DNA of 64,000 nt from the NCBI RefSeq assembly GCF_026262505.1, contig NC_067207.1, positions 30,720,082 to 30,784,081 on the forward strand, in the 5' to 3' direction. Below the pieces are notes generated by a model. The model ran no database searches. It saw only the letters and a program-made list of their open reading frames with translations, and was not told the origin of the DNA. The position numbers were made by a program, and so were the translations under genes. Positions within the stretch are counted from its first letter, which is position 1. Every line of letters starts with the position of its first letter. The DNA is from Trichomonas vaginalis G3 (taxonomy: Eukaryota > Parabasalia > Trichomonadida > Trichomonadidae). Positions 56,216 through 64,000 of the stretch are shown one piece after another.

Positions 56216-56689
56216 TTAAATAGCTTCAGGGTCAATTTCTTCAACCATTTCACTTCCTTCGTCAATGTCAATTGAAGCTTCTTCAACCTTTGGTAAGAAT
56301 TTCTGTATAACATCTTTGTTCGTTATTGTCTTCAGAGATGAAGGATAATATTTCACATTTGTTTCACCCTTCTTATATTCTTTCTGTTCGGAAAGATTTA
56401 AAGCAATACTGAAGAAGTCAATGTTAGAGTTCTTTATGACAGTATAATGAGTATCTTTGACATTCACGAAGAAACCCTTTTGTTTCAAAACTACTGCTAA
56501 CTCTTGTGAAGTATAACGTTTGCGGTCAATGACAATAGCTAATGGTCTGACATACTGACCGAACTTAGATTCTTTCACAAACTTCTTGTTAAAGATAACA
56601 TTGACGTTTGAAGCACCATTGAACTCATTCTTGATGGCAGTAGCGAGAGCATTGTATGAAAAGAACTTGCAATCTTGCATGTGTTTCAT
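56216..56689 (-). CDS. Element protein, unknown
   Basis: A 157-residue frame. Residues 1-110 read as an alpha/beta domain (FFSYNALATAIKNEF, VNVIFNKKFVKES, RPLAIVIDRKRYTSQELAVV, GFFVNVKDTHYTVIKNSNID); the last 30 are acidic. The repeat of N-V-x-x and basic patches might suit nucleic acid binding, but no family is recognised. Its stop lies in the GGTGA block. Confidence 0.55.
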   Translation of the reverse strand: MKHMQDCKFFSYNALATAIKNEFNGASNVNVIFNKKFVKESKFGQYVRPLAIVIDRKRYTSQELAVVLKQKGFFVNVKDTHYTVIKNSNIDFFSIALNLSEQKEYKKGETNVKYYPSSLKTITNKDVIQKFLPKVEEASIDIDEGSEMVEEIDPEAI

Positions 56690-56779
56690 TAAAATAAAAA
56701 TATTAAATTATTTTGAAAAATAACTTAAAAAAATCTAATCTAATTTTTTCAAAAAATATTTTTTTATTTCCTACTAAAG

Positions 56780-57436
56780 ATGTATCGGAAGTTGTCTAAG
56801 TTAGAACACTCGGAAATAAAACAACTTCTTACAGAAGCTAATATAGATGTTGCAAAGCATTACGCAACAAACAAAAAAGCACTCGCTGACTTCATTAAAG
56901 ACTATAATGGTGCAATAAGTTATGATAGAATTCATGAGTTCATAAAGCCGCAACGCGGCGAGGACGAAGTCCATGCAATAGCATTTCCTTTAAATGACGT
57001 TGCTATTGACTTATATCATAGACGTTCAATACCTCATGAAGTAAGAAGAGAGATGTTTGACATAACAAATGCGAACGTTGGTGAAACAAGAAGAGCTGTA
57101 CCTCATGAAGTAAGAAGAGAGATGTTTGACATAACAAAGCCGCATGACGGCGCGGGCGTAGCCCATGCGAACGTTGGTGAAACAAGAAGAAGAGACGACA
57201 CACTGAAACAACAGAGAAGAGAGATGTTTAAGAGCGCTATAGAACAAGTTCGCAAAGCTAACGATGTCATTCGTTCCATTGACGACAAACCAAAAGAAGG
57301 TGAGAGATGGTTAAAGAAAGATGAAGAGAATAGGAAGAGAAATGTGAAGTCAGGCAATAGACTCATTGACTTTAACATCGAAGCTTTAGATGAACCAGAG
57401 ACTACTTACACAAACATTTCGGTAAGGTTTTCATGA
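56780..57436 (+). CDS. Conserved element protein upstream of DNA polymerase B
   Basis: A 218-residue frame. Its start (SEIKQLLTEANIDVAKHYAT, N-K-K-A-L-A-D-F-I-K-D-Y, then I-H-E-F-I-K-P) parallels the element A protein at 9770-10,879 in the same position. The middle holds a tandem duplication of P-H-E-V-R-R-E-M-F-D-I-T (57,030-57,130) in which only the second copy contains a 27-bp double hairpin. A second hairpin pair is in frame at 56,947-56,972. The remainder is basic and helical. Its end overlaps the next coding start by a few bases. Confidence 0.6.
   Translation: MYRKLSKLEHSEIKQLLTEANIDVAKHYATNKKALADFIKDYNGAISYDRIHEFIKPQRGEDEVHAIAFPLNDVAIDLYHRRSIPHEVRREMFDITNANVGETRRAVPHEVRREMFDITKPHDGAGVAHANVGETRRRDDTLKQQRREMFKSAIEQVRKANDVIRSIDDKPKEGERWLKKDEENRKRNVKSGNRLIDFNIEALDEPETTYTNISVRFS
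56947..56972. repeat. Double mini-hairpin inside a reading frame
   Basis: GCCGC-AAC-GCGGC (56,947-56,959) and GGAC-GAA-GTCC (56,962-56,972), two bases apart, followed by ATGC as is the one at 57,139. Confidence 0.88.
57031..57192 (+). repeat. Two-copy coding repeat with one filled and one empty hairpin site
   Basis: ACCTCATGAAGTAAGAAGAG through ACATAACAAA and TGCGAACGTTGGTGAAACAA occurs twice. Copy 1 (57,031-57,095) is uninterrupted; copy 2 (57,099-57,192) has 27 extra bases between ACATAACAAA and TGCGAACG. Confidence 0.92.
57139..57165. repeat. Double mini-hairpin, 27-bp in-frame insertion with an adjacent empty site
   Basis: GCCG-CATGA-CGGC (57,139-57,151) and GGGC-GTA-GCCC (57,154-57,164). 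The empty site is at 57,069/57,070 in the first copy of the same repeat. Only a single A could be a target duplication. Confidence 0.9.
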
Positions 57437-60400
57437 GACTCTTAGAGAAAATTAAAATAAACTCGCAACAAAGATGGATGGTATGTTATAAACTTGGTGG
57501 AAAGTATGAATGTTCTACGTTAAACCTCAATAATATTGGAACATTACTACATCAGCTCTTGAAGGAGAACTTATATCAGAGATAGAAGCAAATGCTGCAG
57601 GTATTGTTGAAATGCACTATGACTTCTTCTTGACAAACATAAAGAATCTTACCGAAATAAAGATGTATGATTTAACAGAATATGAAGGCTTAACGATGTC
57701 AGATGTAAAGAAAGGCAAACCAAAAAAGAGACCATATAGAGATGAAAGCACACTGACAAATGACCAGAAAGCCATTTTGGAAGCTCTTAAGCAAACAGGA
57801 AACCAGCACTTATAGAAAGCTTTTGGAAAGATAATGGTGAAAAGAAGTTTTATAAGAAGAGAAGCGGTCAGTTCTGGAAGTATCTTTGCACGTTATCTAT
57901 AAATCTTGAACGCTACCAAATCTTCAATGAACTGAACAAAAGAACTGCAGCACTTATGACAGAAGACAATTGTTTCGTTTATGCTTGCATTCAGGCTGGA
58001 GTAGATGAAGAAACTATTGACCACATGAGAGAAGTCATTCGTGTTAGAGACTTTCCTCAAAGTAAAGTACAAGAAATTTCCGATTCAACAGGTATAGCAT
58101 TTAATGTTACCATTGGTTATTTCAATGACTCAAGACATAATGAAATAAAGAGATATATACCAAAAGAATGCGAAACTGTTAGAACTATTGACTTACTTCT
58201 TGTTGAAGACCACTACATGCTAAATGAAAGACTTCCAATGACAACATACTTCATTCGAAACTATATAGAAATCTTGAAGGAGTGTGGTGGAATGAACATT
58301 GAGAAACAGATGAAGATTTATACAAAGAGAGAAGATAAATATGTAGTTCGTTATGATAGAACAACACCGTTATGGGATGTTATGAAAACATTGTGGGAGT
58401 GCAAATATTTCGAACCTATTTCTTATGGAGAACTTTTCACATATACTACTGACTTATATAAACAGAACCTTGCACCATTTAAAGATTTGACATATGCTCC
58501 AAAGTATTGTGTACAACTGAAGAAGAAAGCAGAGTCAAAAGAAGTAAATAAAGCTAAATGTAAATTCATTCCTGAGCACGTTTTCTTTGCTGACTTTGAG
58601 TGTAGCACAGACGGCTTTCATAAAGCTTTTAACATCTGTTATGACAGTGAAGATGGTTCAGTGAGTGAAAGCATTTGGGGTCAAAACTGTGCAACAGAAT
58701 TTTTGGAAAGACTCCCTGACAAGAGTTTAATATATTTTCACAACCTCAGTTATGACATAAACTTCATCTTAAGACACATGACAGAAGTGAAAGGAACTCC
58801 CATCATTAAAGGTTCACGAACAATGCAAATAACTGGTTTATATAAAGGACGGGCAATTATTATAAAAGACTCTTACAGTGTTATAAATAAGAAGCTTAAA
58901 CTATTTCCTGCTATGTTTAACTTACAAACAGGACCGAAAGAAGTATTTCCATATAACTACTACAGCAGTGTTTTGTTAGCAAATGACAACAGAACTGGTG
59001 TCATTTCTGAAGCATGTAAGTTTATCCGGGATGCAGATACATTTATGAAAAACATAGATTCCATCAAAGGTTGCAGAATAGATGAGAACCACTTCGACTT
59101 AGAAAAATATAGCACGTTTTACTGCAAACAAGATGTAAGAATTTTAAGAGAAGGTTTTGTAAAGTTCCGCAATGACTTATTGAAAGAGTTTGATTTAAAC
59201 GTTTATGACTACGTTAGTATTTGTTCTATTGCTAACAAATTGTTTGAGAACAGAGTATACTTCCCGAATGGAAATCTTTATGACCTCTCAAATAAACCAA
59301 GAGAATTTATTTCGAGATGCATTCAAGGTGGAAGATGTATGTTGTCAGATAACATGAAACAAAAGAGCGAAAAGAAACTCATTGCTGATTTCGACGCTGT
59401 TTCATTATATCCATCCGCTATAGCAAGATTGTATACTTTAGAAGGAATTCCAAAAGTATTGAAGGATGAGATGTTAAGCACAGAGTATCTCATGAGACAT
59501 TTATTCGATGACGACCAAAAGGAACCCATTGGTGAAAAGTTTATGTCTGGCTTCTTTGTTCTCATTAAGATAACAGAGATTGGAATACATAGACACTTTC
59601 CTTTAATAGTTTGTGACCCTGAACTAAATCCAGAACTTAACGTTCCCAGAAGTTCAAACACTTGCTGTCTCATGTATGTTGACCATATAACATTACAAGA
59701 CCTCATAAAATATCAAGGTGTCAAATGTGATGTGTTGCAAGGATACTATTACGATGGAAACAGAGATATTAGAATAAGAGATGAAGTAAAGAAGTTGTTT
59801 GAGTTAAGGTTAAAGTATAAGAAAGAAGGAAATCCTTTGCAAGAAAATATAAAGCTCATTCTGAACAGTATTTATGGCAAAACTATTCTATCTCCTATTG
59901 AGTCAAAAATAACCATAGTAAATGACAAAGATGCTATAAGATATGCCATCAGAAACTACAACCATATAGTGAAGTTCGAAGGTTTGGATGGTTCAGATAA
60001 AACTATTTTCAAGCTAACGAAAAGCATTTGCAGACACTTTAACTTCTGTCCACTTGGTGTTAACATTCTGTCTATGTCGAAGAGAATAATGTGTGAAGTA
60101 TTCTGTACTGCTGAGGACTTAGGAATGGACATCTTTTATAGCGATACGGACAGTATGCATCTCTACAATGAAGATATCCCTCGTTTAGCTGAAGAGTTTG
60201 AGAAAACGTTATGGAAGAGTTCTCATTGGTAAAAACCTTGGTCAATTTCATAGCGACTTTGCAGAAATCACACCTGGAAAACAAAGTTTAGCATACAAGT
60301 CAATATTTTGTGGAAAGAAGACTTACATAGACTTACTCACGAATGATTTAAATGAAGTTGCATTTCACTGCAGAATGAAAGGCGTGAAGCAAGATGTTAT

Positions 60401-60650
60401 TGCTTTAACCGCTAATGAAATGTTTCCTGAAGCTATACAATGCTATTACAATGAAGATAAAGGTTTAATGGTTCCGCAAGGAAAATTTGACAAAGACTCT
60501 GAGTTCAGTTTAATGAAACTTTACAAAGCACTTCATGATGGTCAAGAGATTGGATTTGACTTATGTAAGTCATGTCAACCTTGCTTTGAAGAGAAGTTTA
60601 ACTTCTCAATAACGACTAAAACAAGCTTTATTCGTAAGTTGAAGTTCTGA
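57433..60650 (+). pseudogene. Family B DNA polymerase (Polinton type) of element B, broken
   Basis: Coding region with about three breaks. Near 57,960 the N-terminal block D-N-C-F-V-Y-A-C-I typical of Polinton polymerases appears; an exonuclease region follows (HVFFADFECSTDGF near 58,575; YFHNLSYDINFI near 58,735). Polymerase motifs: A D-F-D-A-V-S-L-Y-P-S (about 59,390), B I-L-N-S-I-Y-G-K (about 59,865) and C Y-S-D-T-D-S-M-H (about 60,140). The C-terminal part reads to 60,650. It is only distantly like the element A polymerase, which has an HNH-like block that this one lacks. It would copy the element, probably with a protein primer. Confidence 0.82.
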
Positions 60651-60780
60651 GGTCATTTATTTTTGTCAGCAATGAGGTCATGAATGAGGTCATGAATGAG
60701 GTCAGCAATGAGGTCATGAATGAGGTCATTTATTTTTGTCAGCAATGAGGTCATTCGTGATAAAAATAAAACTAGCGTAG
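60651..60780. repeat. AATGAGGTCATG word repeats
   Basis: Words GAGGTCATGAAT, GAGGTCAGCAAT and GAGGTCATTTATTTTTGTCA alternate about eight times between two convergent 3' ends. Non-coding; each ends close to a T-rich box. Confidence 0.85.
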
Positions 60781-60783
60781 ATT

Positions 60784-61641
60784 TTACAATACTGCGATGG
60801 TAGAGTTTAAGAGTTGTGCTTCAATGTAGAGACAGTCCTTATGGTCTGGAGGTAAGAACACTGGGCAGTTATGGTCATGAGTGGAGAACATGTCTATCCA
60901 AAACTCACGATTGAAGCCAGTTAATTTATAGTATTTAGGGTTAGGAAGTGGTGAAGTTCTTGTATGACCAATGAACTCATTTTCAACTCCCTTACTTAAG
61001 TTTGAATATAATATAGCTTGCTTTCTATCCCAAATGCTGGGTGTTACAATCTTTGAAAATTCATTTTTCCTCGGAAGCATTGCATAATAATTGAAAACAT
61101 TCTTGAAGTCTTCATTGAGTTCAGAGATTTGAAATCTTATACGTAATGGATTTTCTTTCTTTTTAGCTACTTCATTGAATGGTGAATATATAACAAACTG
61201 ACAGTCATGTGTTCCATCTTCATTTTCATTAAATTCATAATGAAAGTCTATAAGTTGTGGCTGACTACCTTCTTCTTTCAGTTGTGCAAGAAACTCACGT
61301 AAAGGCTGTAAAGTTTGTACTTCAATGTTGAACTTTTTCTCGAACATTTCATTGAAGGAAATCATACATTCTTGTAAAGTTGTATCGTCTTTAAAGTATT
61401 TGTATATGTGAATGTTTTGGGCGCTTAAAGACTGTTCGTCATTTTCTATCTCGACTTGAAGTATAAAGTCAACTTTCCTAAATGCATGTGTTATATACAT
61501 AGATGTTATGCCAATGTACTTCTCTTCATTTATGTTCACAATCCAGTCTGTTGGAAACTTAAACGTTACTCTGTTCCCCTTTATTTTGACGTCAGGGTTT
61601 TCACTACTGAACGCAACAGATAAAGGTATTTGTCTATACAT
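60784..61641 (-). CDS. Jelly-roll-like virion protein candidate (paralogue 3)
   Basis: A 285-residue frame, start after TTTTTATCCGAATTAA. It shares FKFPTDWIVNINEEKYIGIT with the equivalent motif of the proteins at 39,818 and 44,054. Other parallels are the N-x-x-F-x-x-K-F/L-x-x-x-V segment and closing strands D-C-L-Y-I-E-A-Q-L-L-N-S. Beta-type text predominates (RVTFKFPTDW, KVDFILQVEIENDEQS). Probable minor capsid or penton relative close to the major capsid gene. Confidence 0.6.
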   Translation of the reverse strand: MYRQIPLSVAFSSENPDVKIKGNRVTFKFPTDWIVNINEEKYIGITSMYITHAFRKVDFILQVEIENDEQSLSAQNIHIYKYFKDDTTLQECMISFNEMFEKKFNIEVQTLQPLREFLAQLKEEGSQPQLIDFHYEFNENEDGTHDCQFVIYSPFNEVAKKKENPLRIRFQISELNEDFKNVFNYYAMLPRKNEFSKIVTPSIWDRKQAILYSNLSKGVENEFIGHTRTSPLPNPKYYKLTGFNREFWIDMFSTHDHNCPVFLPPDHKDCLYIEAQLLNSTIAVL

Positions 61642-61665
61642 TTAATTCGGATAAAAATAAACCAT

Positions 61666-61926
61666 TTACTCTTTCTTTGCTTCAGCTTCTTTAGCTTTTG
61701 CTTCAGCTTCTTCTCTAGCTTTTTTCGCCAGTAGTCTTGGGTTCTTTTGTCTTCCAGCAGCTAATGCAGCAAGTTGTTTTTCACTAAGTTTTCTCTTTGG
61801 TCTCTCTGGCTTTTGTTCTTGTTTTTGTTCCTTCAGTTCGGATAAAATTTGCTCACGAATTTCTTTCTTCAATGCTTCAACATCTATGACCCCTTGGGTC
61901 TTGTCCGTAGGGCTTATCTGAGTCAT
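61666..61926 (-). CDS. Small Lys/Ala/Glu-rich element protein
   Basis: From ATG 61,926 it has 86 residues; this start follows TTTTTTATCTGCAGTCAA, while the frame-opening ATG at 61,947 lies inside that box. Most of it is one charged helix (VEALKKEIREQILSELKEQK, then A-R-E-E-A-E-A-K-A-K-E-A-E-A-K). A basic patch R-P-K-R-K-L-S-E-K-Q sits in the middle. A double mini-hairpin (61,888-61,913) encodes the segment near T-D-K-T-Q-G-V. Possibly a scaffold-type or DNA-associated protein; no family recognised. Confidence 0.5.
   Translation of the reverse strand: MTQISPTDKTQGVIDVEALKKEIREQILSELKEQKQEQKPERPKRKLSEKQLAALAAGRQKNPRLLAKKAREEAEAKAKEAEAKKE
61888..61913. repeat. Double mini-hairpin inside a reading frame
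   Basis: GACCC-CTT-GGGTC (61,888-61,900) and GTCC-GTA-GGGC with one G-T pair (61,903-61,913). Confidence 0.7.
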
Positions 61927-61971
61927 TTGACTGCAGATAAAAAACAAAATTAAAACTTTAACCGATGTAAA

Positions 61972-62406
61972 ATGAGCTTGTCAAAATCAGAACGAGAGTC
62001 TATTATATTAAATGACGCAAGAGGAATACAACATCCTTTCTATTACGTAAGTCAGAGTAAAGATGGTAAAATATACGTAAGAAAAAGAAAGGTACCATTA
62101 GCGAATGCAGAGAGCGACAACATTAAGGTGCATGGCAAGGGTGAAGTCCACGAAGCCCATATAAAACCTTCTGTTCAAACTGAAAAGTCAATAGAACCAG
62201 AAGAAAAGAAGCCAGATGTACTTTCAATAACGAACCAAGAGCTTATTGCAAAGTTCGTGAATTTCATTGAAAAACAAACCGAGTCAAAGAACCCTGACCC
62301 GCCAGTGAAAGAAGTTGAGACAAAAGAGAATGTACAGTTCATTGAAAATGTCAAGAAACAACTTCCACCACGAATACCAAGAAGAAGAGTGAGAATAATG
62401 AAGTAA
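61972..62406 (+). CDS. Small element protein before the major capsid gene
   Basis: A 144-residue frame. The start reads SKSERESIILNDARGIQHPF, Y-Y-V-S-Q-S-K-D-G-K-I-Y-V-R-K-R, a small beta domain; then an acidic linker and a basic end (PPRIPRRRVRIMK). It lies 27 bases before the major capsid gene on the same strand and divergent from the small helical gene. Position suggests a virion accessory or assembly protein. Family not recognised. Confidence 0.55.
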   Translation: MSLSKSERESIILNDARGIQHPFYYVSQSKDGKIYVRKRKVPLANAESDNIKVHGKGEVHEAHIKPSVQTEKSIEPEEKKPDVLSITNQELIAKFVNFIEKQTESKNPDPPVKEVETKENVQFIENVKKQLPPRIPRRRVRIMK

Positions 62407-62413
62407 ATAGATA

Positions 62414-62433
62414 TTTTTATCTGAAGTAAATAC
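62414..62433 (+). promoter_or_regulatory. Element-type start box of the capsid gene
   Basis: TTTTTATCTGAAGTAAATAC precedes ATG at 62,434. It is the clearest example of the box T5ATCT, then 6-9 bases, then the start codon in element B; compare 39,176-39,190 and 61,927-61,945. Confidence 0.5.
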
Positions 62434-64000
62434 ATGCAGAACGAACAGTTAAACGAATTTACTCCAGCAGAGCATATTCATCAGATTCGCTCATATTTCG
62501 ATATCATAGACAATGCAGTTCAAATTGGTGACACTAATAGAAAATATTCTGACGCAAAGATTCCATCACAACCTGGAACTGCTAAAGATAACACATGGGT
62601 AACATTCAATCTCTCACCTCCTGGTGAAAATATGTTGGACCTTTACAATACATTCATTACGTATAAAATGGAAGGTCAATTTATTGTAGATAAAGAAATT
62701 GGTTCAGGTTCCAATAAAACAAACCCACCAGGATTTTGGATTGGTTTCGATGACGCTTTCTATGCAGTTGCTGGATATCAAATCCTTGCAAATGGTCGTA
62801 TCGTATATTCTCAAGACAACGCAAGAGAAGAAGCATATATAACTTCAAACTCACAAACTACCGAACAAATAAAGAAAGTAGATGTTTTTTCAAAGACTCG
62901 ACATGAAGATGTATGGAGTCATTCGGGAACATGCAGAACAGGACAAATTGTTAGTGGTCCAATTACAGCAGGAAAATCATTTGATTTTAAGCTTCGTTTA
63001 AGAATTCCTGTTAGAAGATTCCTTCCATTAGAAGCTATTCGATTTATTCCAGCTTTTGCAGGAAACATTCAGCTTAAAGTAAAGTTCAGTAGCGACGCCT
63101 TACAATGCACATCTATATCTGTAAATGATATCATTGCTTTCAATCCAACTCTTAAAGTTGCATTTGCTTCAGATTCAAATCCACCGACAAATAAATTTGT
63201 TCCATGGAATGAACCATTCACTATGATAACGAAGGCAGTAGAAGCTAGTGGAACAGTTACTATTACAACTGTAACCCAGCAACTATTTCGAACAAAGATG
63301 GATTTTAATGAATGTTTCATTCATCCAAAGTCATTCTCTTTAGACCCTAACATTTATACAGAACTTGTAGAACATTATACAAACGAGGCTTTATGTTTTC
63401 CTGTTAAAGTTATGGATTGGATTCCTATGGACGGTTCATTCTCAAAGAATACAGATAGTTCAAGTGCAACATTTACAGCAGCTTATACGCCTATTAATGT
63501 TAAAAGTATTTGGGCACTATTTAGAAAGAAAGACAACTATTATGTTAATTTTGAGAACCCTAAGTTTAAATATCTTCAGCTTTCCATGGGAGCTTATGGA
63601 AATATGCCTGCAGAACCTGAAAAATCATATGGACCTGTATTTTATGAAATGGTTGCGAACGCTTGCAATACAAACAATGATATGATTGGATTTAATGAAG
63701 ATGTTATGAGGTCATTGGTGGATGATGGTAGTGTGGAACATAAATGGGATAGCTATGACAACACACATTTCTTATGTGGTTTTCCAACAGAAGTGGACTT
63801 TTGCTTCCAGCAAGGTCAAACATCTACTGCTCCAATAACATACAAATTGTCTGTTAAAGGACCTATTGAACTAGCAACTGAAAACGTACCAAAGCCACTT
63901 ATTGGATTTATGAGGGATTGTTGCTTTGCCATTCAGGTGCGTGCTAATGGCATCCCCATAATAAGATTAGATGACTATAACTTAGCCACGGACGACAGTG
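62434..64000 (+). CDS. Polinton major capsid protein (double jelly roll), cut by the window edge
   Basis: At least 522 residues, open to the last base. Start at ATG 62,434 after a clear T-rich box. Text typical of Polinton major capsid proteins: V-T-F-N-L-S-P-P-G-E-N-M-L-D-L-Y-N-T at the front, FWIGFDDAFYAVAGYQILAN, FDFKLRLRIPVRRFLPLEAI and P-A-F-A-G-N-I-Q-L-K-V-K-F. The double jelly-roll fold and its use as capsomer are family knowledge. Neighbours fit: penton-like paralogue at 60,784 and ATPase at 44,952. The right end of the protein and element lies outside. Confidence 0.85.
   Translation, partial: MQNEQLNEFTPAEHIHQIRSYFDIIDNAVQIGDTNRKYSDAKIPSQPGTAKDNTWVTFNLSPPGENMLDLYNTFITYKMEGQFIVDKEIGSGSNKTNPPGFWIGFDDAFYAVAGYQILANGRIVYSQDNAREEAYITSNSQTTEQIKKVDVFSKTRHEDVWSHSGTCRTGQIVSGPITAGKSFDFKLRLRIPVRRFLPLEAIRFIPAFAGNIQLKVKFSSDALQCTSISVNDIIAFNPTLKVAFASDSNPPTNKFVPWNEPFTMITKAVEASGTVTITTVTQQLFRTKMDFNECFIHPKSFSLDPNIYTELVEHYTNEALCFPVKVMDWIPMDGSFSKNTDSSSATFTAAYTPINVKSIWALFRKKDNYYVNFENPKFKYLQLSMGAYGNMPAEPEKSYGPVFYEMVANACNTNNDMIGFNEDVMRSLVDDGSVEHKWDSYDNTHFLCGFPTEVDFCFQQGQTSTAPITYKLSVKGPIELATENVPKPLIGFMRDCCFAIQVRANGIPIIRLDDYNLATDDS

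Larger units (their letters stand above)
38055..64000. mobile_element. Element B: Maverick/Polinton fossil, right end outside the window
   Basis: At least 26 kb with the full family set: major capsid protein (62,434 on), jelly-roll-like proteins, A32/FtsK-type ATPase (44,952-45,839), integrase (50,917-52,002), DNA polymerase B (57,433-60,650) and fibres. The left limit is placed where GC-rich AGTGGGGCTTCC begins after the A run, since Polinton ends often start with AG; without the right end this is not proven. Many genes look whole; roughly half a dozen breaks are seen in all, mainly in the polymerase and one fibre region. A second, partial integrase plus a second fibre gene (40,685-42,633) suggests an internal duplication or an inserted relative. 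It looks younger than element A. Confidence 0.85.

Noticed and set aside
62131-62160. A further double hairpin near AAGGGTGAAGTCCACGAAGC
   Set aside because: The stems pair only partly (GGAC/GTCC-like with changes); at best a decayed member, so not counted.

Overview
The window looks like nuclear DNA of a trichomonad (Parabasalia; Trichomonas or Tritrichomonas type). Three things point there. One host gene carries a spliceosomal intron with the parabasalid signature: GTATGT at the donor and ACTAACACACAG, a fused branch point and acceptor, at the other end. Two host genes have a TCA-Py-(T/A) initiator 9-13 bases before the ATG. And large Maverick/Polinton DNA sits on both sides of a small island of host genes. 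I cannot choose the species; the very AT-rich spacers would fit Tritrichomonas at least as well as T. vaginalis.

Layout. (1) 1 to about 11,400: old Polinton-like DNA, 'element A'. It holds a tail-fibre end, an AEP primase-SF3 helicase gene, an rve integrase, a broken protein-primed type DNA polymerase B that contains an HNH-like block, and several small genes. No capsid or packaging genes are seen in it. (2) 12,245-34,122: host genes. These are a broken beta-helix surface-type gene, a multi-membrane cyclase-like protein, a coiled-coil protein, a repeat-rich protein with a C-terminal hydrophobic tail, a spliced BAR-PH-ArfGAP-ankyrin gene, a SHIPPO-repeat protein, an ankyrin remnant and a leucine-rich-repeat/coiled-coil protein. 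(3) 35,146-36,050: a non-coding cluster of long hairpins. (4) 38,055 to the window edge: a second, larger Polinton ('element B'). It holds a Dam-like methyltransferase, fibre genes, an A32/FtsK-type packaging ATPase, a major capsid protein running off the edge, several jelly-roll-like candidates, one whole-looking and one partial integrase, two KilA-N proteins and a broken DNA polymerase B. Some genes are open and others are broken, so I read both elements as fossils.

How the parts relate. Element genes lie head-to-head or tail-to-tail with spacers down to 17-18 bp, and nearly all start after a short T-rich box (TTTTTAT or TTTTTATC, then AAATG) unlike the host initiator. The most striking signal is a family of tiny GC-rich double hairpins: two perfect or near-perfect stems of 4-6 bp, usually with 3-base loops, 0-4 bases apart. 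They are scattered through both elements, often inside reading frames and in multiples of three. At two places a filled and an empty site can be compared directly inside the window, which shows 24-bp and 27-bp in-frame insertions. Apart from one lone hairpin in a spacer, I did not find them in the host island.
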